A stretch of 43,250 bases of DNA from a virus. A program made the position numbers and the translations under genes. Shown one piece after another: positions 37,064-43,119 of the stretch (position 1 is its first letter; each line of letters begins with the position of its first letter). The stretch covers positions 1-43,250 of the IMG/VR virus record IMGVR_UViG_3300010399_000054; one strand, written 5' to 3'. Below the pieces are notes generated by a model that saw only the letters and a list, made by a program, of their open reading frames with translations, was not told the origin of the DNA and ran no database searches.

Positions 37064-37396
37064 ATGAATAATGAGGTGACGCTCCGAGAGTACGTCGATG
37101 TACGTTTCGATGCGCAGGAAAAAGCCGTGCAATCTGCGCTCACCTCCGCCAAAGAAGCTGTGACTAAGGCCGAAATGGCGACTGAACGCCGTTTCGAGAA
37201 CTCCAACGAATGGAGAAACACAGTGGAGACATTGCAACGTACCTATATGCCCAGAACTGAAGCATTACAACTCTTTACATCGATCACCGAAAAGGTCGAA
37301 TCGGTGCAGAAGTTTTTATGGATGGGGCTCGGGGCGATGCTCGCAATTCAACTGTTTCTCGGCATCGTATTTGTCTTCATCAAACGGAGTCCATAA
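37064..37396 (+). CDS. Coiled-coil protein with C-terminal membrane helix, DUF7201-like (110 aa)
   Basis: A long coil (VTLREYVDVRFDAQEKAVQS, ALTSAKEAVTKAEMATERRF) leads to a C-terminal membrane helix (FLWMGLGAMLAIQLFLGIVF). I know this architecture from many phages, usually beside endolysin genes. The start at ATG 37064 has no strong ribosome site. Confidence 0.65.
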   Translation: MNNEVTLREYVDVRFDAQEKAVQSALTSAKEAVTKAEMATERRFENSNEWRNTVETLQRTYMPRTEALQLFTSITEKVESVQKFLWMGLGAMLAIQLFLGIVFVFIKRSP

Positions 37397-37398
37397 CC

Positions 37399-37584
37399 AT
37401 GATTTCACCCTTACTCGTAGCCTTCATCGTCCTATGCATCATTGGATTGATCCTCTGGGGAGTGAATCAAATACCAGGCGTCCCGCAGATCATCAAGGTT
37501 GTCATTTACGTCATTGTGGGCGTGATTCTCTTGTTGTGGCTGCTTCAGTATGTACAGTCAGGACATCTAGGACATCTGGGGTGA
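37399..37584 (+). CDS. Two-helix small membrane protein, Thivi_2564-like, holin candidate (61 aa)
   Basis: ATG 37399 follows the upstream stop by two bases. Two membrane helices are clear: LLVAFIVLCIIGLILWGVNQ and VVIYVIVGVILLLWLLQYV. This fits the Thivi_2564 family of tiny phage and bacterial membrane proteins as I recall it. Next to the lysozyme it is a reasonable holin or pinholin candidate. Confidence 0.65.
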   Translation: MISPLLVAFIVLCIIGLILWGVNQIPGVPQIIKVVIYVIVGVILLLWLLQYVQSGHLGHLG

Positions 37585-38006
37585 ACGCGATCGATTTAGT
37601 CCTCGCCAGACTGCCCTCAGAAGAGGGTCGCAAGCTCTATCCCTACGATGATGCCACTGGATTACGGGTCCGCGCCCCGAAGGGGAAGATCAGTTGGGGC
37701 GATGGCTTCAATCTTGAAGAATGCGGTTCACAGGGCCTCTTCGAAGTAATGGACCGCTACCTGCTCGAGCAGGAACAGATTCCGTTACTTGCATTGCCTT
37801 GGTATGCCGCTCTTGATCCGGTGCGCCAATCGGTTTGTCTCGATATTGCTTATAACGCAGGCGTTCACGGACTGCTCGGCTTCCCGCACATGATTGCCGC
37901 GCTTTCCCGGCAGGACTGGCCAAATGCTGCTTCCGAATGCAAAGTGACTAACCTGGAGCTCGCCGGCAGGTATGCAGTGCTCGCACAGCTTCTACTCAAC
38001 GGATGA
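37581..38006 (+). CDS. Endolysin, GH24-type lysozyme (141 aa)
   Basis: EEGRKLYPYDDATGLRV (about 15-31) contains the Glu-x8-Asp/x-Thr spacing of T4-type lysozymes. GKISWGDGFNLEECG, YAALDPVRQSVCLDIAYNAG and LLGFPHMIAALSRQDW follow family order. GTG 37581 overlaps the preceding stop. It should cut peptidoglycan between N-acetylmuramic acid and N-acetylglucosamine. No signal peptide is seen, so export depends on a holin. Confidence 0.8.
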   Translation: MNAIDLVLARLPSEEGRKLYPYDDATGLRVRAPKGKISWGDGFNLEECGSQGLFEVMDRYLLEQEQIPLLALPWYAALDPVRQSVCLDIAYNAGVHGLLGFPHMIAALSRQDWPNAASECKVTNLELAGRYAVLAQLLLNG

Positions 38007-38314
38007 ATAAGAGCCTGCATCTGCAATGGGCCGAAGCTATTGATGCCTATCGCATTATCCCCAGGGTATTTCTTACGGCGTGTTTCGTGTGGACGGTGTG
38101 GGTATCGAATATGTGCCTGATATGGTACTTCCACCTCAGTAAGGATGAGCGCGGACTAGAAGCATCAGGCTTCGCCTCAGTGGTCTTCCTGACCGTCTTC
38201 GGCTTCTTGCGCCTGGTCTATACCACCTATGCGGCCACGGCCCGTGATTGGAACGCCGCACCGCCCTCAGTGACCTCTACGACCACAACGACTGCCACCG
38301 GAGTCAAGCCATGA
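38003..38314 (+). CDS. Two-helix membrane protein, holin candidate (103 aa)
   Basis: The gene is ATGA-coupled to the lysozyme. Membrane helices lie at about 20-42 (IPRVFLTACFVWTVWVSNM) and 57-76 (FASVVFLTVFGFLRLVYTTY), with a Thr-rich cytoplasmic-type tail. This pattern (AEAIDAYRIIPR...) is familiar from lysis cassettes of P22-like phages. It is probably the holin or its antiholin. Confidence 0.65.
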   Translation: MNKSLHLQWAEAIDAYRIIPRVFLTACFVWTVWVSNMCLIWYFHLSKDERGLEASGFASVVFLTVFGFLRLVYTTYAATARDWNAAPPSVTSTTTTTATGVKP

Positions 38315-38814
38315 TCTACGCCAAATTAGGGGGTATTCTGGCAATGATTCTGGTGATCTTTGCACTCGGATACCGCGTCGGAGAAATGCCCTATAAGGCC
38401 AAATATGAGGCCCTACAAGCCGCTGACTGGAAAGGGAAGTCCCAAGGTGAGGAGCTGGCCAAAGAGACGCTTGCAAGGCAGCTCGTGCAGGTACAGGCCA
38501 CATCCCAGAACAATGCCGATGTCATGCTGAGGTTAGCCAATGAGAACGCCAAGACCGTCCAGGATCGCGATGCTACTGTCGCTCGCGTGCATCGCCTTGA
38601 GCAGTTGCTCGCTGCCACGGCAACCCGAACCGCCTCAAATCCTCAAGTGCCCCAAGCCGGTCGTGGACCGGTCACTCCTGATTCCAGCGGAGACACAGGC
38701 ATTGGACGCATTGGAGAGCTTCTTATCGCAGCCAGAAACGAAGCTCGGCGGAACGCCACCAGGCTCAACGCGTTAGTGGCTGAGATCACGCCTCAACTGG
38801 AGTCACTACCGTGA
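38311..38814 (+). CDS. Rz: Rz-like inner-membrane spanin (167 aa)
   Basis: An N-terminal membrane anchor (LGGILAMILVIFALGYRVG) is followed by a long periplasmic coil (AKETLARQLVQVQATSQNNA) with ARNEARRNATRLNALVAEI at the end. It overlaps the holin-like gene by 4 bases. A lipoprotein gene is nested in its +1 frame at 38540-38776, the classic Rz/Rz1 layout. Function: bridge inner and outer membranes for the last step of lysis. Confidence 0.85.
   Translation: MIYAKLGGILAMILVIFALGYRVGEMPYKAKYEALQAADWKGKSQGEELAKETLARQLVQVQATSQNNADVMLRLANENAKTVQDRDATVARVHRLEQLLAATATRTASNPQVPQAGRGPVTPDSSGDTGIGRIGELLIAARNEARRNATRLNALVAEITPQLESLP
38540..38776 (+). CDS. Rz1: Rz1-like outer-membrane lipoprotein spanin, nested (78 aa)
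   Basis: The gene lies entirely inside the Rz-like gene in the +1 frame. GAGG seven bases before ATG 38540 gives a start, and ATG 38570 is also possible. MLLSLACIALSSC ends in a lipobox with Cys23 as lipid site. PRQPEPPQIL gives the proline-rich segment typical of Rz1. A longer tail (VVDRSLLIPAETQALDALES) follows. This is strong evidence for a Gram-negative host. Confidence 0.85.
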   Translation: MRTPRPSRIAMLLSLACIALSSCSLPRQPEPPQILKCPKPVVDRSLLIPAETQALDALESFLSQPETKLGGTPPGSTR

Positions 38815-38831
38815 TGACAATAGCCGTCGTT

Positions 38832-39023
38832 CTACTGGCGATTATCTCGCTGCTCGAGCATATCCCTATTCGCTAGCTTGCGGCTCACCCATTCGGGTCC
38901 GAGTTCACTTTCTCCAGCGATCGTCCTACCGCTATCAAGCGCTGTATTGTACCCTCTCCGAGCACCTACCATATATCCCACCAAAGCGCTCAAAACGATT
39001 AAACAGAGCCAAACGATAGTCAT
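38832..39023 (-). CDS. Small membrane protein downstream of the RtcB block (63 aa)
   Basis: ATG 39023 has GGGAG five bases upstream. Residues 3-20 (IVWLCLIVLSALVGYMVG) form a membrane helix, followed by a basic and then acidic soluble part (ARRGYNTALDSGRTIAGESE). It is the last gene of the leftward accessory block and converges on the spanin genes. Function unknown. Confidence 0.6.
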   Translation of the reverse strand: MTIVWLCLIVLSALVGYMVGARRGYNTALDSGRTIAGESELGPEWVSRKLANRDMLEQRDNRQ

Positions 39024-39032
39024 AACCACTCC

Positions 39033-39332
39033 CTACTTGTTATTTCCCTCGGCCAATTTCCCGTGATGGATCTCGTATCCCGGTGGATGAGGCATGCGGT
39101 CCTGCACAAAATCCTTTGCGACGACTCTCCCAATGGTCTGATTAGTATCCGCACGTATCCTGGTGTTGTCGAGCGTCCAGATCTCTCCCGTCTTCTCCAT
39201 GGCGACTACCCAGTACAGATGCTCCTCGATGTGGTAATCGATCAGGAATAACGCCAGTCCATAGTCGTTCATGTGGGGAACCCACACGTGGAAAGTAGGA
39301 TTCAACTGTAGGATCAAGGCGTCATTCTCCAC
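39033..39332 (-). CDS. Hypothetical protein (99 aa)
   Basis: GTG 39332 forms a TAGTG junction with the frameshift-corrected upstream gene. The product has a beta-sheet-like core (LALFLIDYHIEEHLYWVVAM, EKTGEIWTLDNTRIRADTN) and a His-rich end (PHPPGYEIHHGK). No membrane segment or known enzyme motif. It resembles small phage proteins of unknown role. Confidence 0.6.
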   Translation of the reverse strand: MENDALILQLNPTFHVWVPHMNDYGLALFLIDYHIEEHLYWVVAMEKTGEIWTLDNTRIRADTNQTIGRVVAKDFVQDRMPHPPGYEIHHGKLAEGNNK

Positions 39333-39539
39333 TAGCCACTGGTCTCAGAGTTAAGAGGCACGCCCATGCCTTTGGGCTCACCTTCGATGCAGATGGCAAA
39401 CTCGCGCCAACCATTGCTCCCCAGTCGTCAGTGTGACGATCTTAGCTTCGCCAAAGACTCCCACCAGGGAGGGCCCAAAAAGCCGCTGACAGAATCCCAG
39501 AATATCTGGGCGTTCATGCAATAGCGGTTTATTGGCCAT
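39332..39539 (-). pseudogene. Small gene with apparent one-base frameshift (about 68-69 aa if corrected)
   Basis: The open frame from ATG 39539 (MANKPLLHERPDILGFCQRL) continues to LTTG and then runs out of frame to a stop at 39378. If one base of the four-base run at 39419-39422 (CCCC on the plus strand) is removed, the frame reads LTTGSNGWREFAICIEGEPK and ends at TAG 39334-39332, exactly touching the next start (TAGTG). The downstream part is clearly protein-like. It could be a mutation, a sequencing error or programmed slippage. Function unknown. Confidence 0.5.
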
Positions 39540-39562
39540 CGGCACGTCCGCTATCCGCGCCT

Positions 39563-40792
39563 CTATCCCTTCACGCAAACAATCTGCTTCAACTCGGCCA
39601 CGATCTCGACCAAATCGCTCTGATTGGCCATCACTTCGTCGATCGACTTGTACGCGCCCGGAATCTCGTCGATCACGTCCAGATCCTTTCGGCATTCCAC
39701 ACCCGCAGTCTGCTCCTCCAAATCCGCCTTCGTGAAGCGCTTCTTTGCCGCACCTCGGCTCATTTTTCGGCCAGCGCCGTGCGAGCAGGAACAGAACGAC
39801 TCAGGATTACCTTTGCCACGCACAATGAAGCTGCGCGCACCCATTGAGCCTGGAATGATCCCCATGTCGCCTTCGCGAGCCCTGACCGCTCCCTTGCGCG
39901 TCACGTAGACGTTCTGCCCGAAGTGGTTCTCGATCGCGACGTAGTTGTGATGACAGTTCACCGCATGCTCGGTTGTGACAACCGGCAGGCCCAGCGACTC
40001 CGACAGCGCCTCCTTGGCCCGCTCCATCATGATGGTGCGATTGGTCATCGCGTAGTCCTGGGCCCACGAGAGCGCCTTCCAGTACACGCCGAACAGTGGC
40101 GAAGCCTCCGGCAGGTAGGCGAGATCCGGATCCGGCACCGTAATGTGCCAATCCTCCATCGCTTCCTTAGCTTTCTCGATGAAGTAGGTCCCGATGCGGT
40201 TCCCGATCCCACGCGAGCCTGAGTGCAGCATGAGCCATACGCAGCCTTCCTTGTCCAAGCAGAGCTCCACGAAGTGGTTACCGGTCCCGAGCGAGCCGAG
40301 TTGCCGCGGACCTTGATCCACCCGGTTTAGTACTTTCGGCTGATCCTCGAGAAGCTCGACGAACCGCGGGTCGATGCGCAGCCGCTCCCACTCCGAAGTG
40401 ACCGCAGCAGGCGATTGCTCTCCCCATGCGCCGCGGTCGTTGGGGCCGCCATTGTCGGTGCGCCCATGTGGAATCGCCTTCTCTAGCGCGCTGCGTACGC
40501 CCGCAAGGCTGTCGGGCAACTGTTCAGGCGTGATGTTCAATTTGTGCGCGACCATGCCACAGCCGATGTCTACGCCGACGGCAGCGGGCACAATAGCGCG
40601 AATGGTCGGGATCACCGAGCCAACGGTCGATCCCATACCCCAATGGACGTCCGGCATCACTGCGACGTGCTTGTGGATGAAGGGGAGGGTGGCGAGGTTG
40701 TGAAGCTGCTGCATGGCAGACTCTTCGATGTCCGTCGTCCACACCTTTACCGGCGCAGAGCCATCGTCTTTGAATGTCGTTAGAACTGGCAT
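39563..40792 (-). CDS. rtcB: RtcB-type RNA ligase (409 aa)
   Basis: RtcB joins RNA ends carrying 2',3'-cyclic or 3'-phosphate to 5'-OH using GTP and Mn. All hallmarks are present: MPDVHWGMGSTVG (46-58), VGVDIGCGM (72-80, Asp75, Cys78), GTGNHF (169-174), HSGSRG (190-195), TEHAVNCHHN (274-283) and SHGAGR with guanylylated His338 (337-342). Length equals E. coli RtcB. GAGGAG precedes ATG 40792. The gene neighbours two phage tRNAs, which suggests repair of tRNAs cut by host anticodon nucleases. The neighbouring sequence is more GC-rich. Confidence 0.95.
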   Translation of the reverse strand: MPVLTTFKDDGSAPVKVWTTDIEESAMQQLHNLATLPFIHKHVAVMPDVHWGMGSTVGSVIPTIRAIVPAAVGVDIGCGMVAHKLNITPEQLPDSLAGVRSALEKAIPHGRTDNGGPNDRGAWGEQSPAAVTSEWERLRIDPRFVELLEDQPKVLNRVDQGPRQLGSLGTGNHFVELCLDKEGCVWLMLHSGSRGIGNRIGTYFIEKAKEAMEDWHITVPDPDLAYLPEASPLFGVYWKALSWAQDYAMTNRTIMMERAKEALSESLGLPVVTTEHAVNCHHNYVAIENHFGQNVYVTRKGAVRAREGDMGIIPGSMGARSFIVRGKGNPESFCSCSHGAGRKMSRGAAKKRFTKADLEEQTAGVECRKDLDVIDEIPGAYKSIDEVMANQSDLVEIVAELKQIVCVKG

Positions 40793-40867
40793 ATACTTCT
40801 CCTCACCATGACTGGCATCGGCAACTTACTCCGCCCCCTCCCGCCACCACCCGCGCTCTAGAAGCGT

Positions 40868-40945
40868 CTGGGTGTAGCTCAGTCTGGTTAGAGTACCGAG
40901 CCCGGAACTCGGGGGCCGCAGGTTCAAATCCTGCCACCCAGACCA
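40868..40945 (+). tRNA. tRNA, probable Pro (anticodon CGG), CCA encoded
   Basis: The cloverleaf is complete: acceptor CTGGGTG/CACCCAG, D-arm GCTC/GAGT, anticodon stem CCGAG/CTCGG with loop CCCGGAA, T-arm GCAGG-TTCAAAT-CCTGC, discriminator A and encoded CCA. C1:G72 and A73 fit proline tRNAs. The loop has C at position 33 and A at 37, where U33 and G37 are expected, so the identity and activity are less certain. Confidence 0.8.
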
Positions 40946-40960
40946 ACCTTCTCAACAAAT

Positions 40961-41044
40961 GCCCGCGTGGCGAAATGGCAGACGCGCTGAGCTTAGACCT
41001 CAGTGCCTTCGGGCGTGTGGGTTCAAGTCCTACCGCGGGCACCA
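40961..41044 (+). tRNA. tRNA-Leu (anticodon UAG), CCA encoded
   Basis: This is a class II tRNA with acceptor GCCCGCG/CGCGGGC, the typical TGGCGAAATGGCAGACGC D-region, anticodon stem CTGAG/CTCAG with loop CTTAGAC (UAG), a long variable arm, T-arm GTGGGTTCAAGTCCTAC and encoded ACCA. It lies 15 bases after the first tRNA, so both are probably cut from one transcript. It would read CUA/CUN codons. Confidence 0.9.
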
Positions 41045-41074
41045 ATTCAACCATCGGATCGACGCTGAGCGGCT

Positions 41075-41572
41075 CTAGTTGTCGAACCAAAAGATGATGC
41101 GTTCCGCACCGACCCGCTTGATAGTGTCCAAGTCATCGAAGAAGCCTTGGTGGAGAAACTCCCGCACGGTCATTTTCTTCCCCTCGCCAGGCTCGCATGT
41201 CGCTCCGCCGTCGAAGGAGTTAGGGCCCTCTTGCCGTGTATAGCGCCGATCTTCCAGCTTTTGTTCATAGTCGTATGCCTGAAGTTCATCCAGGGTCAAC
41301 CATGACGGTGTGTGTGCGTCGATGTCCCAGGTCTCGTAGTCGGCCTTGACCTCTCGGCTGGCGTCGGCTGGGAAGCCTCGCGGCTCAGTGATTGGTGTGA
41401 CCGCCGAATAATTGCGAACGCCAGCCAAGAATGCGAACGTCCCATAATTTCGGTTATGTAGTGGTGGTTCGGTATAGCTCGATCCTTCCCACCTGGGCTT
41501 TTCAGGCAACTCAACCTTGACCCACTTGTCTCCTTCACGTCGTTCTGCGTGAAGATGTATGTCACATCCCAT
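41075..41572 (-). CDS. Phage hypothetical protein, MGCDIH family (165 aa)
   Basis: The open frame extends upstream, but ATG 41572 gives the familiar start MGCDIHLHAERREGDKW. YGTFAFLAGVRNYSAVTPIT, WLTLDELQAYDY and a C-terminal RIIFWFDN follow. Homologues are common in phages of many hosts and remain without assigned function. It is the last gene of the leftward operon and converges on the tRNAs. Confidence 0.75.
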   Translation of the reverse strand: MGCDIHLHAERREGDKWVKVELPEKPRWEGSSYTEPPLHNRNYGTFAFLAGVRNYSAVTPITEPRGFPADASREVKADYETWDIDAHTPSWLTLDELQAYDYEQKLEDRRYTRQEGPNSFDGGATCEPGEGKKMTVREFLHQGFFDDLDTIKRVGAERIIFWFDN

Positions 41573-41768
41573 CGGGACTACCTCCGGTTCTCTGAGCGTG
41601 CGGCTTCTCGTCACCACGCCCAATTCCGAGTAACTTGCGCGCATTTTCGTGTGCGGCACAGATGCATGGCCCCATGCCATGTTGATACCCATTGTGAGCG
41701 CGCACTAGGTCGTAGAGTGCCTTGAGCGCTGCGGCTAAGTCTGCCTCGACTTTTGCTTTTCTACTCAC
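41562..41768 (-). CDS. Small hypothetical protein (68 aa)
   Basis: A basic helical start (SRKAKVEADLAAALKALYDL) is followed by CICAAHENARKLLG and a polar tail. It overlaps the next gene by 11 bases. No recognised family. The Cys pair with a nearby His might bind metal. Confidence 0.6.
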   Translation of the reverse strand: MSRKAKVEADLAAALKALYDLVRAHNGYQHGMGPCICAAHENARKLLGIGRGDEKPHAQRTGGSPDGM

Positions 41769-41792
41769 CGCCAGCTCCCGATTTCGCCGCTG

Positions 41793-42323
41793 TTACCATT
41801 TCATATTCGCGGATGCGCCCGTAGCGATGTGCTCACCTTCATGGCCGTCAGGCTTGCAGCACTGCTTACCGCGGTACTTCTCCTGGCAGCGCATTCCAGG
41901 CTTCGGCGGTTCCTTGGGAGAATCGGGCTCTGACTGCTTCAGCGTTCGCCAGTTCGCTGGCTTTTCAATAAACATTTCGATATCCGCTCGAAGTAACTCT
42001 GCGGAAGCTGCTTCGAAATCCAGATCAGATTGGACAACCTCTCTCAATAGAGACTCAGCGCGCTGTAGACGGCCTAGAGCCGTTCCCGGTTCGGCCGATG
42101 TTCCTTGGAGTGCAGTTGTAGCTGCATCTGCCATCCATTTCGCCACCGGCCATTGGCCAATGCTGCGAACAAAGGCTCGCAACCGCTCGTTCTCGCGCTC
42201 CAGCCGCTCGATCTCTGCGCCCTGCTGCTCGACCTTGCACTGAATGCAGCCTGCAATCGTGTCGGCCTGCATAATGCCGACTGCTGCGCCGAAGACAGGA
42301 TGAGTGCACCGCTGATTTGTCAT
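41793..42323 (-). CDS. Coiled-coil protein with zinc-like ends (176 aa)
   Basis: Residues 5-30 carry CTHPVF...CIQCKVE. A strong coil follows (QQGAEIERLERENERLRAFV). The C-terminus has CQEKYRGKQCCKPDGHEGEH, a Cys/His cluster seen in several phage proteins. It is ATGA-coupled to the upstream gene. A regulatory or scaffolding role is possible, but nothing in the sequence proves one. Confidence 0.65.
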   Translation of the reverse strand: MTNQRCTHPVFGAAVGIMQADTIAGCIQCKVEQQGAEIERLERENERLRAFVRSIGQWPVAKWMADAATTALQGTSAEPGTALGRLQRAESLLREVVQSDLDFEAASAELLRADIEMFIEKPANWRTLKQSEPDSPKEPPKPGMRCQEKYRGKQCCKPDGHEGEHIATGASANMKW

Positions 42324-42502
42324 CAGAGCAACTCCATTACGGCAGCTTCGTCAGCCGAGCGACCCGCAGCGAAGTGAGCCACAGCCTCGTTGTAATACTC
42401 TCCGCGGTACTTGATCGCTTGACGCTCAGGCATACCTGATTCCTTCAGGTAATGCTCGAAGTCCTTCAGCCACGCGGTGAATTTCGTATTATCGAATGGC
42501 AT
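42323..42502 (-). CDS. Small hypothetical protein (59 aa)
   Basis: ATG 42502 has GAGGA upstream. The product (MPFDNTKFTAWLKDFEHYLK, then YRGEYYNEAVAHFAAGRSAD) is acidic-aromatic and helical. It overlaps the upstream gene by 14 bases and the downstream one by a single base. Function unknown. Confidence 0.6.
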   Translation of the reverse strand: MPFDNTKFTAWLKDFEHYLKESGMPERQAIKYRGEYYNEAVAHFAAGRSADEAAVMELL

Positions 42503-42686
42503 GACTATCCTCTGAGTTATCCCACTCGAACATTTCATCGTCCGCAGCATCCCGCGGGTCCTGAGTAAGGCAAGTCGAATCAAGCGATTCGATAGCCGCC
42601 AGCATCCTGTCCTCTGGATAGCCACGATCCACCATACGCGCCTTGTAGAGCGCTACCCATTGATCCATCGTGAGCGGCTTTGTCAT
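42489..42686 (-). CDS. Small acidic hypothetical protein (65 aa)
   Basis: The product begins MTKPLTMDQWVALYKARMVD, continues with YPEDRMLAAIESLDS and ends in an acidic stretch (RDAADDEMFEWDNSED). It is coupled on both sides by overlaps. No motif recognised. The acidic tail is reminiscent of DNA-mimic proteins, but length and charge alone do not establish that. Confidence 0.6.
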   Translation of the reverse strand: MTKPLTMDQWVALYKARMVDRGYPEDRMLAAIESLDSTCLTQDPRDAADDEMFEWDNSEDSHAIR

Positions 42687-42940
42687 GAGCGTTTCACCTG
42701 AAAGTAGCGAACCTCGGGCTCTTTCGGCCAGCGAGGCTCGATCAATCCTTTCTGTACCATGTCGTCTACCTCGGCTGATGTCAGCGGATCGTATTTGGGC
42801 AGATCCGCGGCATAGTCCAGATAATGAAGACCACTCCCGCCTCCATGGCCGTTCGATCCCTCATAAAGCATGTGAACGCGCCGCCCGTTGCGCATGTGTT
42901 GCAGCACTGTCAACTGTCGATTGTTGAGCGAGACGGTCAT
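42683..42940 (-). CDS. Small hypothetical protein (85 aa)
   Basis: The product begins MTVSLNNRQLTVLQHMRNGR. SAEVDDMVQKGLIEPRW suggests a winged-helix-like C-terminal half, in which a strand-turn helix reads a phage-style ending. It is ATGA-coupled at both ends. Function unknown. Confidence 0.6.
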   Translation of the reverse strand: MTVSLNNRQLTVLQHMRNGRRVHMLYEGSNGHGGGSGLHYLDYAADLPKYDPLTSAEVDDMVQKGLIEPRWPKEPEVRYFQVKRS

Positions 42941-43119
42941 GAGTTAACCGGTGGTACGTCATGGCATTTGACCTGGATGAGAACCTCGCCGCTGTCCTTA
43001 CTAGGTACATCCAACATCCACTTGAACCGCGCGGTATCGCGCAGCATCCGGCGGTTCGGATCGTAGCGCACCCAGAACTTCACTGTTCTGAGAGCAGGCG
43101 ACCGTTTGTTGCCTTTCAC
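42937..43119 (-). CDS. Small basic hypothetical protein (60 aa)
   Basis: GTG 43119 overlaps the stop of the junction-spanning gene (GTGA). The product is basic (KGNKRSPALRTVKFWVRYDP, NRRMLRDTARFKW) and then beta-type (VLIQVKCHDV). It directly follows the ribbon-helix-helix-like gene and could act with it. Unknown. Confidence 0.6.
   Translation of the reverse strand: MKGNKRSPALRTVKFWVRYDPNRRMLRDTARFKWMLDVPSKDSGEVLIQVKCHDVPPVNS

Noticed and set aside
38814-38876. A 20-codon hydrophobic frame starting in the Rz stop (TGATG).
   Set aside because: It overlaps a better-supported minus-strand gene by 45 bases, has no ribosome site and is too short to judge.
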